DNA of 64,000 nucleotides from Streptomyces coacervatus (GTDB lineage: Bacteria; Actinomycetota; Actinomycetes; Streptomycetales; Streptomycetaceae). The stretch lies in NCBI RefSeq assembly GCF_029223485.1, contig NZ_JARHTP010000007.1:310001-374000 (forward strand), in the 5' to 3' direction. Under the pieces are notes generated by a model. It made no database searches and had not been told where the DNA came from. It worked only from the letters and a program-made list of their open reading frames with translations. Below are positions 40,605-49,139 of this stretch, piece by piece. Every line of letters begins with the position of its first letter. The stretch's first letter is position 1. A program made the translations under genes and the position numbers.

Positions 40605-41510
40605 TCACTTGAGGGCCCCCAGCGTCACCCCGGTCCGCCAGTAGCGGCGCATCGCCACCATCATGATCGCCATCGGCACGATGGACAGCAGCGCGCCGGT
40701 CAGCACCAGGCTGGTCAGGTCGACCCCGGACTCCAGGCGTTTGCCGGACCAGTTGTACAGGCCGATGTTGAGCGTCCAGTTGTTCTCGCCGCGCAGGACG
40801 GTCAGCGGGAGGAAGAAGGCGTTCCAGGTGTTGACGAAGGCGAGCAGGAAGACGGTGGCTCCGCCCGTGGTCATCATCCGCAGCACGATGCTGAAGAAGA
40901 TGCGCAGTTCACCGGCGCCGTCGATACGCGCCGCCTCCAGCAGCTCGTACGGGATCGTGGCCTCGGTGTAGACCTTGGCGAGGTACACGCTGAACGGGTT
41001 GATCAGACAGGGGATCAGCATCGCCCAGGGGGTGTCGACCATGCCGATCTGCGAGAACAGCAGATACAGAGGCAGGGTGAGCAGGGCGATCGGGATCAGG
41101 AACGAGCCGACCACGCACGCGAACACCAGGCTGCGGCCCGGGAATTGGAAGCGGGCGAGGCCGTAACCGGTTGCAAGGGCGAGCAGGGTGCCGCCGAGGG
41201 AGCCGACCCCTGCGTACAGGAAGGAGTTGGCGGTCCAGCGCAGGAAGATGCCGTGCTCGTAGGTGAACAGCTGATGCAGGTTGTCCCACAGATGCCAGCC
41301 GGAGAACCACAAGCCGTTGCTCTGGTAGAGGCCGACGCGGTTCTTGGTGGCGGCGACCATCAGCCACCAGACCGGGAAGAGGCTGTAGACACTGGCCAGC
41401 GTCAGGCCGACGAGGAGGAAGCGCTGGCCGCCGCGGGTGCGGGAGGCGGGGTCGGGGCGGGTGAGGCGCCGGACGCTGTGCGGCTCGGTGCGCTCTTCGG
41501 TGAGCGTCAT
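40605..41510 (-). CDS. ABC sugar permease, MalG type
   Basis: 301 aa from the ATG at 41510, which overlaps the previous stop by one base (TGATG). Six membrane spans; the EAA loop is YELLEAARIDGAGELRIFFSIVLRMM near residues 195-220. It pairs with the MalF-type permease encoded immediately upstream. No ATPase is encoded in this operon, so a shared MsiK-like ATPase is expected to power it, as is usual in Streptomyces. Confidence 0.93.
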   Translation of the reverse strand: MTLTEERTEPHSVRRLTRPDPASRTRGGQRFLLVGLTLASVYSLFPVWWLMVAATKNRVGLYQSNGLWFSGWHLWDNLHQLFTYEHGIFLRWTANSFLYAGVGSLGGTLLALATGYGLARFQFPGRSLVFACVVGSFLIPIALLTLPLYLLFSQIGMVDTPWAMLIPCLINPFSVYLAKVYTEATIPYELLEAARIDGAGELRIFFSIVLRMMTTGGATVFLLAFVNTWNAFFLPLTVLRGENNWTLNIGLYNWSGKRLESGVDLTSLVLTGALLSIVPMAIMMVAMRRYWRTGVTLGALK

Positions 41511-42394
41511 CAGTCCGCCTCCTTTGACGTCAGCCGGTAGAAGAGGAAGGAGGCGACACCGAGGATGAGGGCGAGGAGCACCGACAGGGCCGCGGCGTAG
41601 TGGTAGTTGCCGGCGTTGAACGCCTGGTTGTAGATGATCATGATCGGGGTGAAGCTGTCGCTGACCGTCTGCGGGGTGATGTTCCGGAACAGCGCGGGCT
41701 CGTTGAAGATCTGCAGCATCTGGATGATCGAGAGCATGCCGGTCAGCACCAACGCGCCCCGGACGTAAGGGATTTTGATGCTGAGCGCGATCCGCCGCTC
41801 GGAGGCGCCGTCCAGCCGCGCCGCCTCGAACAGCTCGCGCGGGACGCCCTGCAGCGCCGAGTAGATGATCACCATGTTGTAGCCGACGCCGTGCCAGGTG
41901 AGCAGATTGCCGATGGACGGCCACACCATCGAGGGCGCGAAGAAGTTCCAGTCGAAGCCGAAGACTCTGCCGAGTGGCGTCAGTGGGCCGACATCCGGGC
42001 TGTACAGGTTGATCCATACGATCGCGGCGACCACGCCGGGGATCATGTACGGCACCAGGAGGAGGATCCGGAAGCGGCCGGCCACTTTCGAGGTCAACGC
42101 GTCCAGGAACAGCGCCAGTACGAGGCTGATGAACAGCATCACCGGGATCTGCACGCAGGCGAACAGCACCACCCGCAGGACGGATCCCATGAACGCCGGG
42201 TCGGTCAGGCCCTGTTGGTAGTTGTCCAGCCCGGCGAACTTCTCCGTCGAGCCGCCGAGCCCCAGCCCGGACTGCTGCTCGCGGTACAGCGACTGGTAGA
42301 CGGCGTAGCCGATCGGGAGCAGATAGAGGAAGACGAAGCCGAGCTGGAAGGGCACCGTGAAGGCGGCACCCTTCCAGCGCAGGGAGCGAATCAT
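41510..42394 (-). CDS. ABC sugar permease, MalF type
   Basis: 294 aa, six spans, starting MIRSLRWKGAAFTVPFQLGFVFLYLLPIGYAV. The EAA loop is RELFEAARLDGASERRIALSIKIPYVRG near residues 190-215. It lies 25 bases after the binding-protein gene and is coupled to the MalG-type gene. Together they import the ligand of the following binding protein. Confidence 0.93.
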   Translation of the reverse strand: MIRSLRWKGAAFTVPFQLGFVFLYLLPIGYAVYQSLYREQQSGLGLGGSTEKFAGLDNYQQGLTDPAFMGSVLRVVLFACVQIPVMLFISLVLALFLDALTSKVAGRFRILLLVPYMIPGVVAAIVWINLYSPDVGPLTPLGRVFGFDWNFFAPSMVWPSIGNLLTWHGVGYNMVIIYSALQGVPRELFEAARLDGASERRIALSIKIPYVRGALVLTGMLSIIQMLQIFNEPALFRNITPQTVSDSFTPIMIIYNQAFNAGNYHYAAALSVLLALILGVASFLFYRLTSKEAD

Positions 42395-42419
42395 CGATTC
42401 TCGTCCTTGCCTGTGGTCG

Positions 42420-43754
42420 CTAGCCCTTGACGCTGATGCCGCGGGACTTCAGGTCCTTGACCGTCCACTCCTGCATATGCGCCAGGAGATCGGTGACCTT
42501 CTCCTGCTTGCCCACGACCTTCGCCCAGCCGGCCTGCATCTCCGTGAACATGGCGGTCCAGTCCGGCCCGAAGGTCCAGTCCGTGGTGATGGTGTTCAGG
42601 CTGTCGATGACCACCTTCTGGGCGGGCTGGTAGTTCTTGCCGAGCAGCTTGTCGGAGACCGCCTCGCCGACGTACGAGTTGCTGTCGGCGAGTGCAGGCA
42701 TCACGCCGTTGCCGGTCGTCGGGCTCGCCATCGTCTTGACCGCTCCGGTGTTGGTGGACAGCCACAGCGCGGCCTCGGCGGCCTGCTCGACGTCCTTGCA
42801 CTGCTTGGTCACCAGCGTCACGCTGCCGGTCAGATTGGTGCCGGCCGGCGTCTTGGCCGCCTCGCCCTGATACGTCGGCCACGGCGAAAGCGCCCATTTC
42901 CCGAAGGACTTGGTGAAATTCTGCACCATGCCGGCCATCTGCCAGGTGGAGATCTGCCGGGTCGCCGTGCCGCCGTTGTCGTAATTGCGCTGCACGGCCG
43001 CGTAGTCGGCGAAGGACAGCTTGGAGTTGAGGTCGTTGTCGATGATCTCCTGGATGACCTTTGCGGCCTTCAGGGTGCCCGCGTCCTGGAAGTCGACCTT
43101 CCAGGAGTTGCCGTCGATCGCGTACCAGTGGGCGCCGGCCTGCATGGCGAGCACCTCCAGGGTGCTCGGGTCCTCACCGGCGTAGTTGGTGATCTTGATG
43201 CCGTGCTTCTTCAGGACCTTGCCCGCGGCGATGAAGTCGTCCCAGGTGGCGGGGGGTTTGATGCCGTACTTCTCGAAGATGTCGGTGCGGTAGATCGTGA
43301 AGTTGGGCGCGGAGCTGGTGGGGACGCCGTAGCTCTTGCCCTGCACCTGCGCGCTGGCCCATGCACCGGCGTTGAACTTGTCCTTGCTCGACCCCACGTA
43401 CTGCGTGATGTCGGCGAGCGCCCCCTGCGAGACCCAACTCGTCACGTACTCGGCGGTGTTCTGCACCAGGCAGGGCGCGTTGCCCGCCTTGACCGCGTTG
43501 GTCAGCTGCTTCTGCATGGTCAACTGGTCGGTGACCTTGGTGTACTTGAGCTTGACGTCCTTGTGCGAGGCGTTGAATGCCTTGGCGACGGCGTCCTGAC
43601 CGTTGGCCCAGCCCCAGAAGGGGAGGGTGACCGGGCCCGACGACTTGGTGCCGTCCCCGGAGTCCGATCCGCCGCAGGCGGAGAGCAGACCTGTGAGTGC
43701 GAGTCCCGCGACAGCGGCGTGGGCGAACCTTCTCCGGGGGCTGGTGAAGTTCAT
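42420..43754 (-). CDS. Sugar-binding lipoprotein of the GH43-linked ABC importer
   Basis: 444 aa. Arg-rich n-region, hydrophobic helix and lipobox LLSAC put the lipidated Cys near residue 27. The mature protein starts with Gly/Ser/Asp-rich linker, then TLPFWGWANGQDAVAKAFNASH, a family-1 binding-protein opening, and GVPTSSAPNFTIYRTDIFEKYGIKPPATWDDF. The linked cytoplasmic GH43 suggests a xylan- or arabinan-derived ligand. Upstream, TTGCTA (43937-43942) and TACCTT (43913-43918), 18 bp apart, form a likely promoter, with AAGCGGTTGCC at the start point. Confidence 0.92.
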   Translation of the reverse strand: MNFTSPRRRFAHAAVAGLALTGLLSACGGSDSGDGTKSSGPVTLPFWGWANGQDAVAKAFNASHKDVKLKYTKVTDQLTMQKQLTNAVKAGNAPCLVQNTAEYVTSWVSQGALADITQYVGSSKDKFNAGAWASAQVQGKSYGVPTSSAPNFTIYRTDIFEKYGIKPPATWDDFIAAGKVLKKHGIKITNYAGEDPSTLEVLAMQAGAHWYAIDGNSWKVDFQDAGTLKAAKVIQEIIDNDLNSKLSFADYAAVQRNYDNGGTATRQISTWQMAGMVQNFTKSFGKWALSPWPTYQGEAAKTPAGTNLTGSVTLVTKQCKDVEQAAEAALWLSTNTGAVKTMASPTTGNGVMPALADSNSYVGEAVSDKLLGKNYQPAQKVVIDSLNTITTDWTFGPDWTAMFTEMQAGWAKVVGKQEKVTDLLAHMQEWTVKDLKSRGISVKG

Positions 43755-44032
43755 CTGACCGTGTTCCTTCGGAAGTTGGGCGTCTGAGAGCCAGACGACG
43801 GCGGCTCGGTGCAGGCCGGGAACGGCGGCCGGGAGTCCGTCGGCCGGCGGCTGAGGGAGGTCGCGGCTGAAGGGGGTCAGCCAAGCGGAAGCTGTAGTAA
43901 GCGGTTGCCGTGAAGGTAGGCCGACCGATCCAGCTGTAGCAAGGGGTGTGCGCGAACTTATTGCGTCAGGCCGAGGAAAGCGCTGGTAGACGGAGGAAAC
44001 CGGTTACGAAAACTTCGCTTCCCGGTGGCGTC
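43755..44032. promoter_or_regulatory. Promoter and operators of the first sugar-import operon
   Basis: Promoter TTGCTA-18-TACCTT on the minus strand (43942 to 43913). AGCTGTAGTAAG (43890-43901) and AGCTGTAGCAAG (43932-43943) are direct repeats exactly 42 bp apart, four helical turns. AAGCGGTTGCC overlaps the expected start point, and GGAAACCGGTTACG (43995-44008) lies further upstream, next to the 3' end of the second lacI gene. Confidence 0.55.
43995..44008. promoter_or_regulatory. LacI-type operator, GGNAACCGGTTNCC family
   Basis: GGAAACCGGTTACG has the AACCGGTT core shared with sites at 46567, 46701 and 59032. It lies 241 bases upstream of the sugar-binding-protein gene. Confidence 0.55.
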
Positions 44033-45121
44033 TCAGCGCCCGGTGGACGGCGGCTGCACGGAGTTTCGTACGACGACATGGGTGCCCAGTACGAGATGGT
44101 CGCCGTCGGCGCCCTTGCGGCGGCCCCCGCCGCCCTCGCGCCGGTCGGCCACCGCGCGCAGGGCGACGCGGCCCATCTCCTCGTAGGGCACGTGCACGGT
44201 GGTCAGTTGGGGCGTGAGCTGGGAAGCAAGGGGGATGTCGTCGTAGCCGACGATCGACACGTCCTCCGGTACCCGCAGCCCGGCCGCGCGCAGGGCCTGC
44301 ATGGCGCCCGCGGCGACCACGTCGGTTCCGGCGAGGACGGCCGTGAAGTCCGGCGTCTCGTGCAGGGCCGTCTCGACGGCGCTGTATCCGTGCTCGTCGT
44401 CGTACGGCCCGTACCGCACCATGCCCGGGTCGAACGGCACCCCGTACGCCTCGAAGGCCCGCTCGGCGCCCCTCAACCGGCCCTGGGCGGTGGTGAGTTC
44501 AGCGGGACCGGGCAGTACCAGGACCCTGCGGTGCCCGGCCGACAGCAGATGGCTGGCCATCGCGTAGGCGCCGCCCTCGTTGTCGTAGTCGACCGTGGTG
44601 GCGGGGACGTCGCCCTCCAGGGGCGGCCGGCCCACCAGGACGAGGTGGGAGCCGGCCGCGTCGAGGGAGCGGGCGAAGCGGGCCATGCGCAGCTGGTACT
44701 CGTCGTAGTCGTAGGCGCCGCCGAGCAGCACCACCGCGGCCACGCCCTGCTGGCGCATGAGGTTGACCAGCGCGAGCTCCCGCTCGGGGTCGTCGCCGGT
44801 GGTGCCGACCAGGGAGAGCCAGCCGCGCAGCGTGGCGGCACCCTCAACTCCCTTGGCCACGTGGGCGAATGCCGCGCCGGTGATGTTGTTGATGAGGATG
44901 GCGACCGTCGGTGTGCCGCCGCCGGCGAGGGAGCGGGCGTGCGCGTTGGTGACGTAGTCCAGGTCCCGGACCACCTTCATCACCCGGCGCCGCAGATCCT
45001 CCGACACCGGGTAGTTGCCGGACAGTACGCGCGAGACGCTCGCGACGGAGACACCCGCCCGCTCCGCCACATCGCGGATGGTGGCCCGTCCGGCGTCCCC
45101 GGACGCCTTGCGCTGACTCAC
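44033..45121 (-). CDS. LacI family transcriptional regulator, paralogue A
   Basis: 362 aa from the GTG at 45121, with AAGGAG eight bases upstream. HTH: ATIRDVAERAGVSVASVSRVLSGNYPVSEDLRRRVMKVV. The effector domain contains VDYDNEGGAYAMASHLLSAGHRRVLVLPG and VSIVGYDDIPLASQLTPQLTTVHVPYEEMG. It is clearly homologous along its length to the LacI protein encoded at 57939-58994 (shared YDNEGGAYA, TTVHVPYEE, LGTHVVVR). The two flank the second sugar locus and may read the same operator family. Its own promoter region has GGAAACCGTATCC at 45228-45240. Confidence 0.92.
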   Translation of the reverse strand: MSQRKASGDAGRATIRDVAERAGVSVASVSRVLSGNYPVSEDLRRRVMKVVRDLDYVTNAHARSLAGGGTPTVAILINNITGAAFAHVAKGVEGAATLRGWLSLVGTTGDDPERELALVNLMRQQGVAAVVLLGGAYDYDEYQLRMARFARSLDAAGSHLVLVGRPPLEGDVPATTVDYDNEGGAYAMASHLLSAGHRRVLVLPGPAELTTAQGRLRGAERAFEAYGVPFDPGMVRYGPYDDEHGYSAVETALHETPDFTAVLAGTDVVAAGAMQALRAAGLRVPEDVSIVGYDDIPLASQLTPQLTTVHVPYEEMGRVALRAVADRREGGGGRRKGADGDHLVLGTHVVVRNSVQPPSTGR

Positions 45122-45227
45122 CGCTGCGGCTCCTTCACCCTCACGACTGCTGCCCCGGCCGGCGGGGGATGCGGCCCCTTGCCGTACGGCTGAAGACCGT
45201 GCCCATGTCCGGGCCCCTGGCTGGTGC

Positions 45228-45240
45228 GGAAACCGTATCC
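45228..45240. promoter_or_regulatory. Degenerate LacI-type operator upstream of lacI paralogue A
   Basis: GGAAACCGTATCC resembles GGAAACCGGTTACG and lies 107 bases before the start, consistent with autoregulation. The rest of the 229-bp gap to the dehydrogenase gene shows no coding signal. Confidence 0.4.
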
Positions 45241-45350
45241 CATTGTTTCTCCGGGGTGCGGGGCTGTGGATAACGGGGGAGGAGCGGTACTCGTCGGGGG
45301 CAGGCGGAGAGCCGCTGTCCGGCCCTCCGCCGGAACGCGAGCGCCGGCCC

Positions 45351-46364
45351 TCACGCGACCCGGGCCAGGTCCGAGTGCCGTACTTCGTGGGCCGGGGGCG
45401 CGCCCGCGACCAGGCGTTCCAGTTCCTCCACGACGATACGGCCGAGACGTTCCAGCTCATTGCCGAGCGAGCCCGCGATGTGCGGGGTGAGGAAGACGTT
45501 GGGCAGGCGGTAGAGCGGGGATCCGGCGGGCAGCGGCTCGGGTTCGGTGACGTCGAGGATCGCGTGCAGTCGGCCGGAGACCAGCTCGTCGGTGAGCGCG
45601 TCGGGGTCGACCAGGGCGCCGCGCGAGGTGTTGATCAGTACGCCGCCGTCCCGGATGAGGGCGAGCCGGCCGGCGTCGAGCATGCGGTAGGTCTCGGGGA
45701 TGTCGGGGGCGTGCAGCGACACGATGTCGCTGTGCCTCAACAGGTCGTCCAGCGGCAGGAGTTCGGCACCGAGGGCGGCGGCCGAGGCGGGGCTGACATA
45801 GGGGTCGTGGAGCAGGACCGTGAAGTCGAACGGCCTCAGCAGCTCCAGCAGCCGGCGGCCCACGCGCGAGGCGCCGATGATCCCGATCCGGCGGCCGACG
45901 TTGCCCGTATGCGCGGTCTCGGCGTCGCTCGGGTAGGCGTGGGTGGTGCGGAAGCGCTCGCGGTGGGCGAAGGTGTCCTTCCCGGCGAGCAGGATCATCG
46001 CGAGGGTGTACTCCGCGACGGGCAGGGCGTTGCCCGTCACCGCGCTGGAGACGGTGATCCCGCGCTCCCACAGGGCCTCGCCGACCAGCGAACGGACCGA
46101 GCCCGCGGCGTGCAGGACGGTGCGCAGGCGGGGCGCCGCGGCCAGCACGCCGGCGTCGAGGGCCGGGCAGCCCCACCCGGTGATCAGCACCTCCGCCCGG
46201 GCAAGGGTCTGAGCGGCCGCCGGATCGGCGAAGTCCCGTACGACGAACCCGGGGTCGAGGTCGGACGCCTGCTGCAGCCGGGCCATGAGCGGTGGGGGGA
46301 AGAGCAGCGGGAGGTGCACCGGATCCATCGCGAACACGGCCCTCGGCGGCTGGGGGTTGGGCAT
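45351..46364 (-). CDS. D-isomer-specific 2-hydroxyacid dehydrogenase family protein
   Basis: 337 aa. NAD-binding motif GNVGRRIGIIGASRVGRRLLELLRPFDF around residues 155-180, then LHAPDIPETYRMLDAGRLALIRDGGVLINTSRGALVDPDALTDELVSGRL with the substrate Arg, the Glu in TEPEPL and the catalytic His in NVFLTPHIAG, so the triad is intact. The ATG at 46364 has AGGAGA three bases upstream. In sugar loci such enzymes handle 2-keto-acid intermediates of uronate or aldonate breakdown. GAAACAGTTTC and GAAAGCGCCTTC lie just upstream, implying LacI control. The substrate is not determined. Confidence 0.88.
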   Translation of the reverse strand: MPNPQPPRAVFAMDPVHLPLLFPPPLMARLQQASDLDPGFVVRDFADPAAAQTLARAEVLITGWGCPALDAGVLAAAPRLRTVLHAAGSVRSLVGEALWERGITVSSAVTGNALPVAEYTLAMILLAGKDTFAHRERFRTTHAYPSDAETAHTGNVGRRIGIIGASRVGRRLLELLRPFDFTVLLHDPYVSPASAAALGAELLPLDDLLRHSDIVSLHAPDIPETYRMLDAGRLALIRDGGVLINTSRGALVDPDALTDELVSGRLHAILDVTEPEPLPAGSPLYRLPNVFLTPHIAGSLGNELERLGRIVVEELERLVAGAPPAHEVRHSDLARVA

Positions 46365-46794
46365 GGCTCTCCTGAACGCTGACGACGGGATGGAAACAGT
46401 TTCAGAAAGCGCCTTCTACCGTAGATCTGCCGTGAAGCGGTGGTCAATCGGTGGGAAGGGTGGCGTGGGAACGGGTCGCTCCGATGGTCCAAGGCCCTTG
46501 ATCCCGCTCTGGGGCGAAATCGGTTACTGCGGTTTCCCGGGTCCAGCGGTGCCTCGGAGCTCCTCGGGCAACCGGTTGCCGCGCTGACCAGCACCGTAGC
46601 CACGTGAGTCCCCTGAACCCGGTCGGACCACTGTTTTCGAAAGTTCGTCATGCCTCTTGACGTGCCGTGCTCCCGGACGGAAGCTCCGTGACACCGCGCA
46701 GCAACCGGTTCCCGAAACATTCGCACGCCGCATCCATCCCCCCCCGCGTGCCCCGACTTCCGTCATCCATCTCAGCGAAGAGAGTGGGTAGTTC
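46365..46794. promoter_or_regulatory. 430-bp divergent control region with several LacI-type operators
   Basis: This separates the dehydrogenase gene (minus) from the second sugar operon (plus); no frame here looks coding. Near the minus gene: GAAACAGTTTC (46393-46403, perfect palindrome around A) and GAAAGCGCCTTC (46405-46416). Near the plus operon: GAAATCGGTTAC (about 46516), the perfect 14-bp palindrome GGCAACCGGTTGCC (46567-46580), TTTTCGAAAGTTCG (about 46632) and GCAACCGGTTCCC (46701-46713). Shine-Dalgarno-like GAGAGTGGGTAG precedes the ATG at 46795. Confidence 0.6.
46567..46580. promoter_or_regulatory. Perfect 14-bp palindrome GGCAACCGGTTGCC, best member of the operator family
   Basis: It is self-complementary over all 14 bases with the central CpG typical of LacI-family sites. 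It lies 214 bases upstream of the second sugar-binding-protein gene, with another core at 46701-46713 about 80 bases upstream of the start. Confidence 0.7.
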
Positions 46795-48144
46795 ATGCAC
46801 ACCCAGGCCGGTGCTCGGCCGAGTCGCCGCCGCTTTCTCGCCCTGTCGGCGGGCGGCGCCGCGGCCGGCGCGGCAGCGCTGAGCGGCTGCGCCCTGCAGG
46901 TGTCCACCGGGGTGAGCGGTTCCGGCGAGACCGTCACGCTGATGTCCAAAGCGGATGATCTCTCCCCGGAACTGATCAAGCAGGCCCAGAAGGACCTCGG
47001 CATCAAGATCGTCCGGGTGGACTACAGCATCAGCAAGCTGGTCGCGATGATGACGAACGGCAAGCCGCCGGACCTGGTGCGCGGCGTCGGCGCCACGGAC
47101 GCGCCGTACTTCGCGGCGCGGGACGTGATGGAGGAGCTGGACCCGTACTTCGCCAAGAGCAGCGTCCTCAGGCTCGACGACCTGGATCCGGTCAACGACC
47201 TATGGCGCTTCGACGGCCGTACCCAGGGCAAGGGCCCGCGCTACGGCATGGCGAAGGACTTCTCCCAGGACTCCATGTACTGGTACAACACCGCGCTCTT
47301 CGACAAGGCGGGGGTCGACAACCCGCCGGAGCTGGAGCCGGTCACGTTCGACGAGTGGCTGGACACGGCCAAGCGGCTCACGCAGCGCAAGAACGGCCGG
47401 ACGACAGTGTTCGGCGGAAGCTACAACGGCGTGCTCACCCCCAACCTCCTGGCGAGTCTGGCCGTGGCCGCTGGAGGAAGCATTTTCAGTGACGACTTCA
47501 CCCGGGTCGACTTCACCACCCCCGAGGCCCGCAAAGCGCTCGGCTGGTACATCGACTACGCCAGGACCAAGGTCGGGCCCAGCATCATCCAGCCCGACCC
47601 CAACGCCTGGGACGGCCCCACCTATCAGGCGTCCCGGATGGCCATGTCGGGCAGCGGCTACTGGCTCGGCGGCCTGATCAACACCGACAAGAAGCTCGCG
47701 CCGCTCTCCCGGCTGGCCCCCGCTCCGGTCTTCCCCGGCGGCAGGCGGATCAGCCCCTGCCAGGCGGGCACCGGCCTGTGGATGCCGAGGAAGGGGCGGA
47801 ACAAGGACGCCGCCTGGCGGGTCTTCGAGTGGTTCTTCGGCGAGGCACCGGCCAAGGCCCGCGCCTCCAGCGGCTGGGGCATCCCCACGCTGAAGTCGCT
47901 GCGCCCGCTGATGCCGGCCCAGGAGGACTACCAGAAGCGGGAGTTGAAGGTGCAGGAGGCCGAGCTCAAGCACTTCTCGGTGATCGCCTTCACCCCCTAC
48001 GCCACGGCGGACTCCCTCTATGCCCTCTTCAACCAGACAGCCCCGGCCGCGATGAACGGCGAGATGTCCCTCGACACCCTGGCGCGGCGGCTGAACTCGG
48101 CCATGAACGAGCAGCTCAAGCGCGGTAAGGAGCAAGTGGGATGA
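46795..48144 (+). CDS. Tat-exported sugar-binding lipoprotein of the second ABC importer
   Basis: 449 aa. The N-terminus SRRRFLALSAGG has a twin-arginine motif, followed by a short hydrophobic stretch and lipobox LSGC, so it is probably a Tat-exported lipoprotein. The mature part shows ITLMSKADDLSPEL-like opening, AKDFSQDSMYWYNTALFDKAG and GLWMPRKGRNKDAAWRVFEWFFG, typical for family-1 binding proteins. It is the first of seven plus-strand genes with overlaps or short gaps. The downstream enzymes point to a pectin- or uronate-rich oligosaccharide as ligand. Confidence 0.9.
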   Translation: MHTQAGARPSRRRFLALSAGGAAAGAAALSGCALQVSTGVSGSGETVTLMSKADDLSPELIKQAQKDLGIKIVRVDYSISKLVAMMTNGKPPDLVRGVGATDAPYFAARDVMEELDPYFAKSSVLRLDDLDPVNDLWRFDGRTQGKGPRYGMAKDFSQDSMYWYNTALFDKAGVDNPPELEPVTFDEWLDTAKRLTQRKNGRTTVFGGSYNGVLTPNLLASLAVAAGGSIFSDDFTRVDFTTPEARKALGWYIDYARTKVGPSIIQPDPNAWDGPTYQASRMAMSGSGYWLGGLINTDKKLAPLSRLAPAPVFPGGRRISPCQAGTGLWMPRKGRNKDAAWRVFEWFFGEAPAKARASSGWGIPTLKSLRPLMPAQEDYQKRELKVQEAELKHFSVIAFTPYATADSLYALFNQTAPAAMNGEMSLDTLARRLNSAMNEQLKRGKEQVG

Positions 48145-49139
48145 CGGCCGACCAGATCTCCTCGGTCACGCAGCGGCCCGAGTCGGCCGCGCCCGCCGAC
48201 CGCATACGGGCCGCGGACCGCCCGCGCTCCTCGATGACCTCGCGCAGGCACCGGGCGTTCTACATGTTCGCCTCGCCCTGGATCATCGGTTTCCTGCTGC
48301 TGACCGTCTTCCCCATGGCGTACGCGCTGTGGCTGAGCTTCACCACGTTCGACGGCATCTCGCCGAACTGGCGGTATGTCGGCCTCGGCAACTACCGCGA
48401 GCTGTTCGCGGATTCGCAGACCTGGGACGCCCTGGGCCGCACCGGCCTGTTCGCGCTCACCTCGGTGCCGCTGTCGATCATCGCCGGACTGGGGCTCGCC
48501 GTCCTCGTCAACCGGCCCATCAGGGCACGCGGCCTGTTCCGCACGCTGCTCTATCTGCCGGCCGTGGTGCCGCCGGTGGGCGCGGCCCTCGCCTTCAAGC
48601 AGCTCTTCGACCAGAACTCCGGTGCCGCCAACGGCGTGTTGAACATCTTCGGCATCGACGCCCTGGGCTGGCTCGCCGACCCCTATGCACGCTACGTGCT
48701 GCTGATGGCAGTGCTCTGGGGCGCCGGAAACATCATGATCATCTCGCTGGCGGGGCTCCAGGACATCCCCCGCGAGCTCCACGAGGCCGCCCGCATCGAC
48801 GGAGCGAGCGCCTGGCGCAGCTTCCGCAGCATCACCGTGCCGCTGCTGTCCCCGGTGCTGCTCTTCCAGACGGTGACCGGCGTGATCGCCTCGGTGCAGA
48901 CCATTCTGCCGCTGCTGCTGTCGCCCGACGGCACCCTGAACGGCGCCACCGCGATCCCGCAGTCCAACTACCAGTACATGATGCATGTGTTGGTGGAGTA
49001 CTTCGCGTTCGGCCGCTACGGCTACGCCTCCGCACTGCTGTGGGTTCTCTTCGCCCTGATCCTCATCGCGACCGGACTCATCTTCAAGTTCACGTCCGGC
49101 GTGGTGTTCTACAACGTCGACCCGGAGGCGCAGAAGTGA
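48141..49139 (+). CDS. ABC sugar permease, MalF type (second importer)
   Basis: 332 aa; the ATG overlaps the binding-protein stop (ATGA). A cytoplasmic N-terminal tail of about 35 residues precedes six spans beginning AFYMFASPWIIGFLLLTVFPMAYALWLSF. EAA loop: RELHEAARIDGASAWRSFRSITVPLLSP near residues 212-238. The gene ends in a GTGA overlap with the next permease. Confidence 0.93.
   Translation: MTADQISSVTQRPESAAPADRIRAADRPRSSMTSRRHRAFYMFASPWIIGFLLLTVFPMAYALWLSFTTFDGISPNWRYVGLGNYRELFADSQTWDALGRTGLFALTSVPLSIIAGLGLAVLVNRPIRARGLFRTLLYLPAVVPPVGAALAFKQLFDQNSGAANGVLNIFGIDALGWLADPYARYVLLMAVLWGAGNIMIISLAGLQDIPRELHEAARIDGASAWRSFRSITVPLLSPVLLFQTVTGVIASVQTILPLLLSPDGTLNGATAIPQSNYQYMMHVLVEYFAFGRYGYASALLWVLFALILIATGLIFKFTSGVVFYNVDPEAQK

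Noticed and set aside
45265..45273. TGTGGATAA, a perfect match to the DnaA box TTATCCACA on the minus strand
   Set aside because: Single and isolated, with no AT-rich unwinding region or dnaA/dnaN neighbours, so chance is the best explanation.
45122..45350. Plus-strand frames across the gap between lacI paralogue A and the dehydrogenase gene
   Set aside because: They run antisense into both neighbouring genes and lack ribosome-binding sites; the gap reads as promoter sequence.
46524..47006. A 160-codon minus-strand frame across the second sugar-operon promoter
   Set aside because: It covers the operator cluster and overlaps the start of the binding-protein gene; no coding signal.
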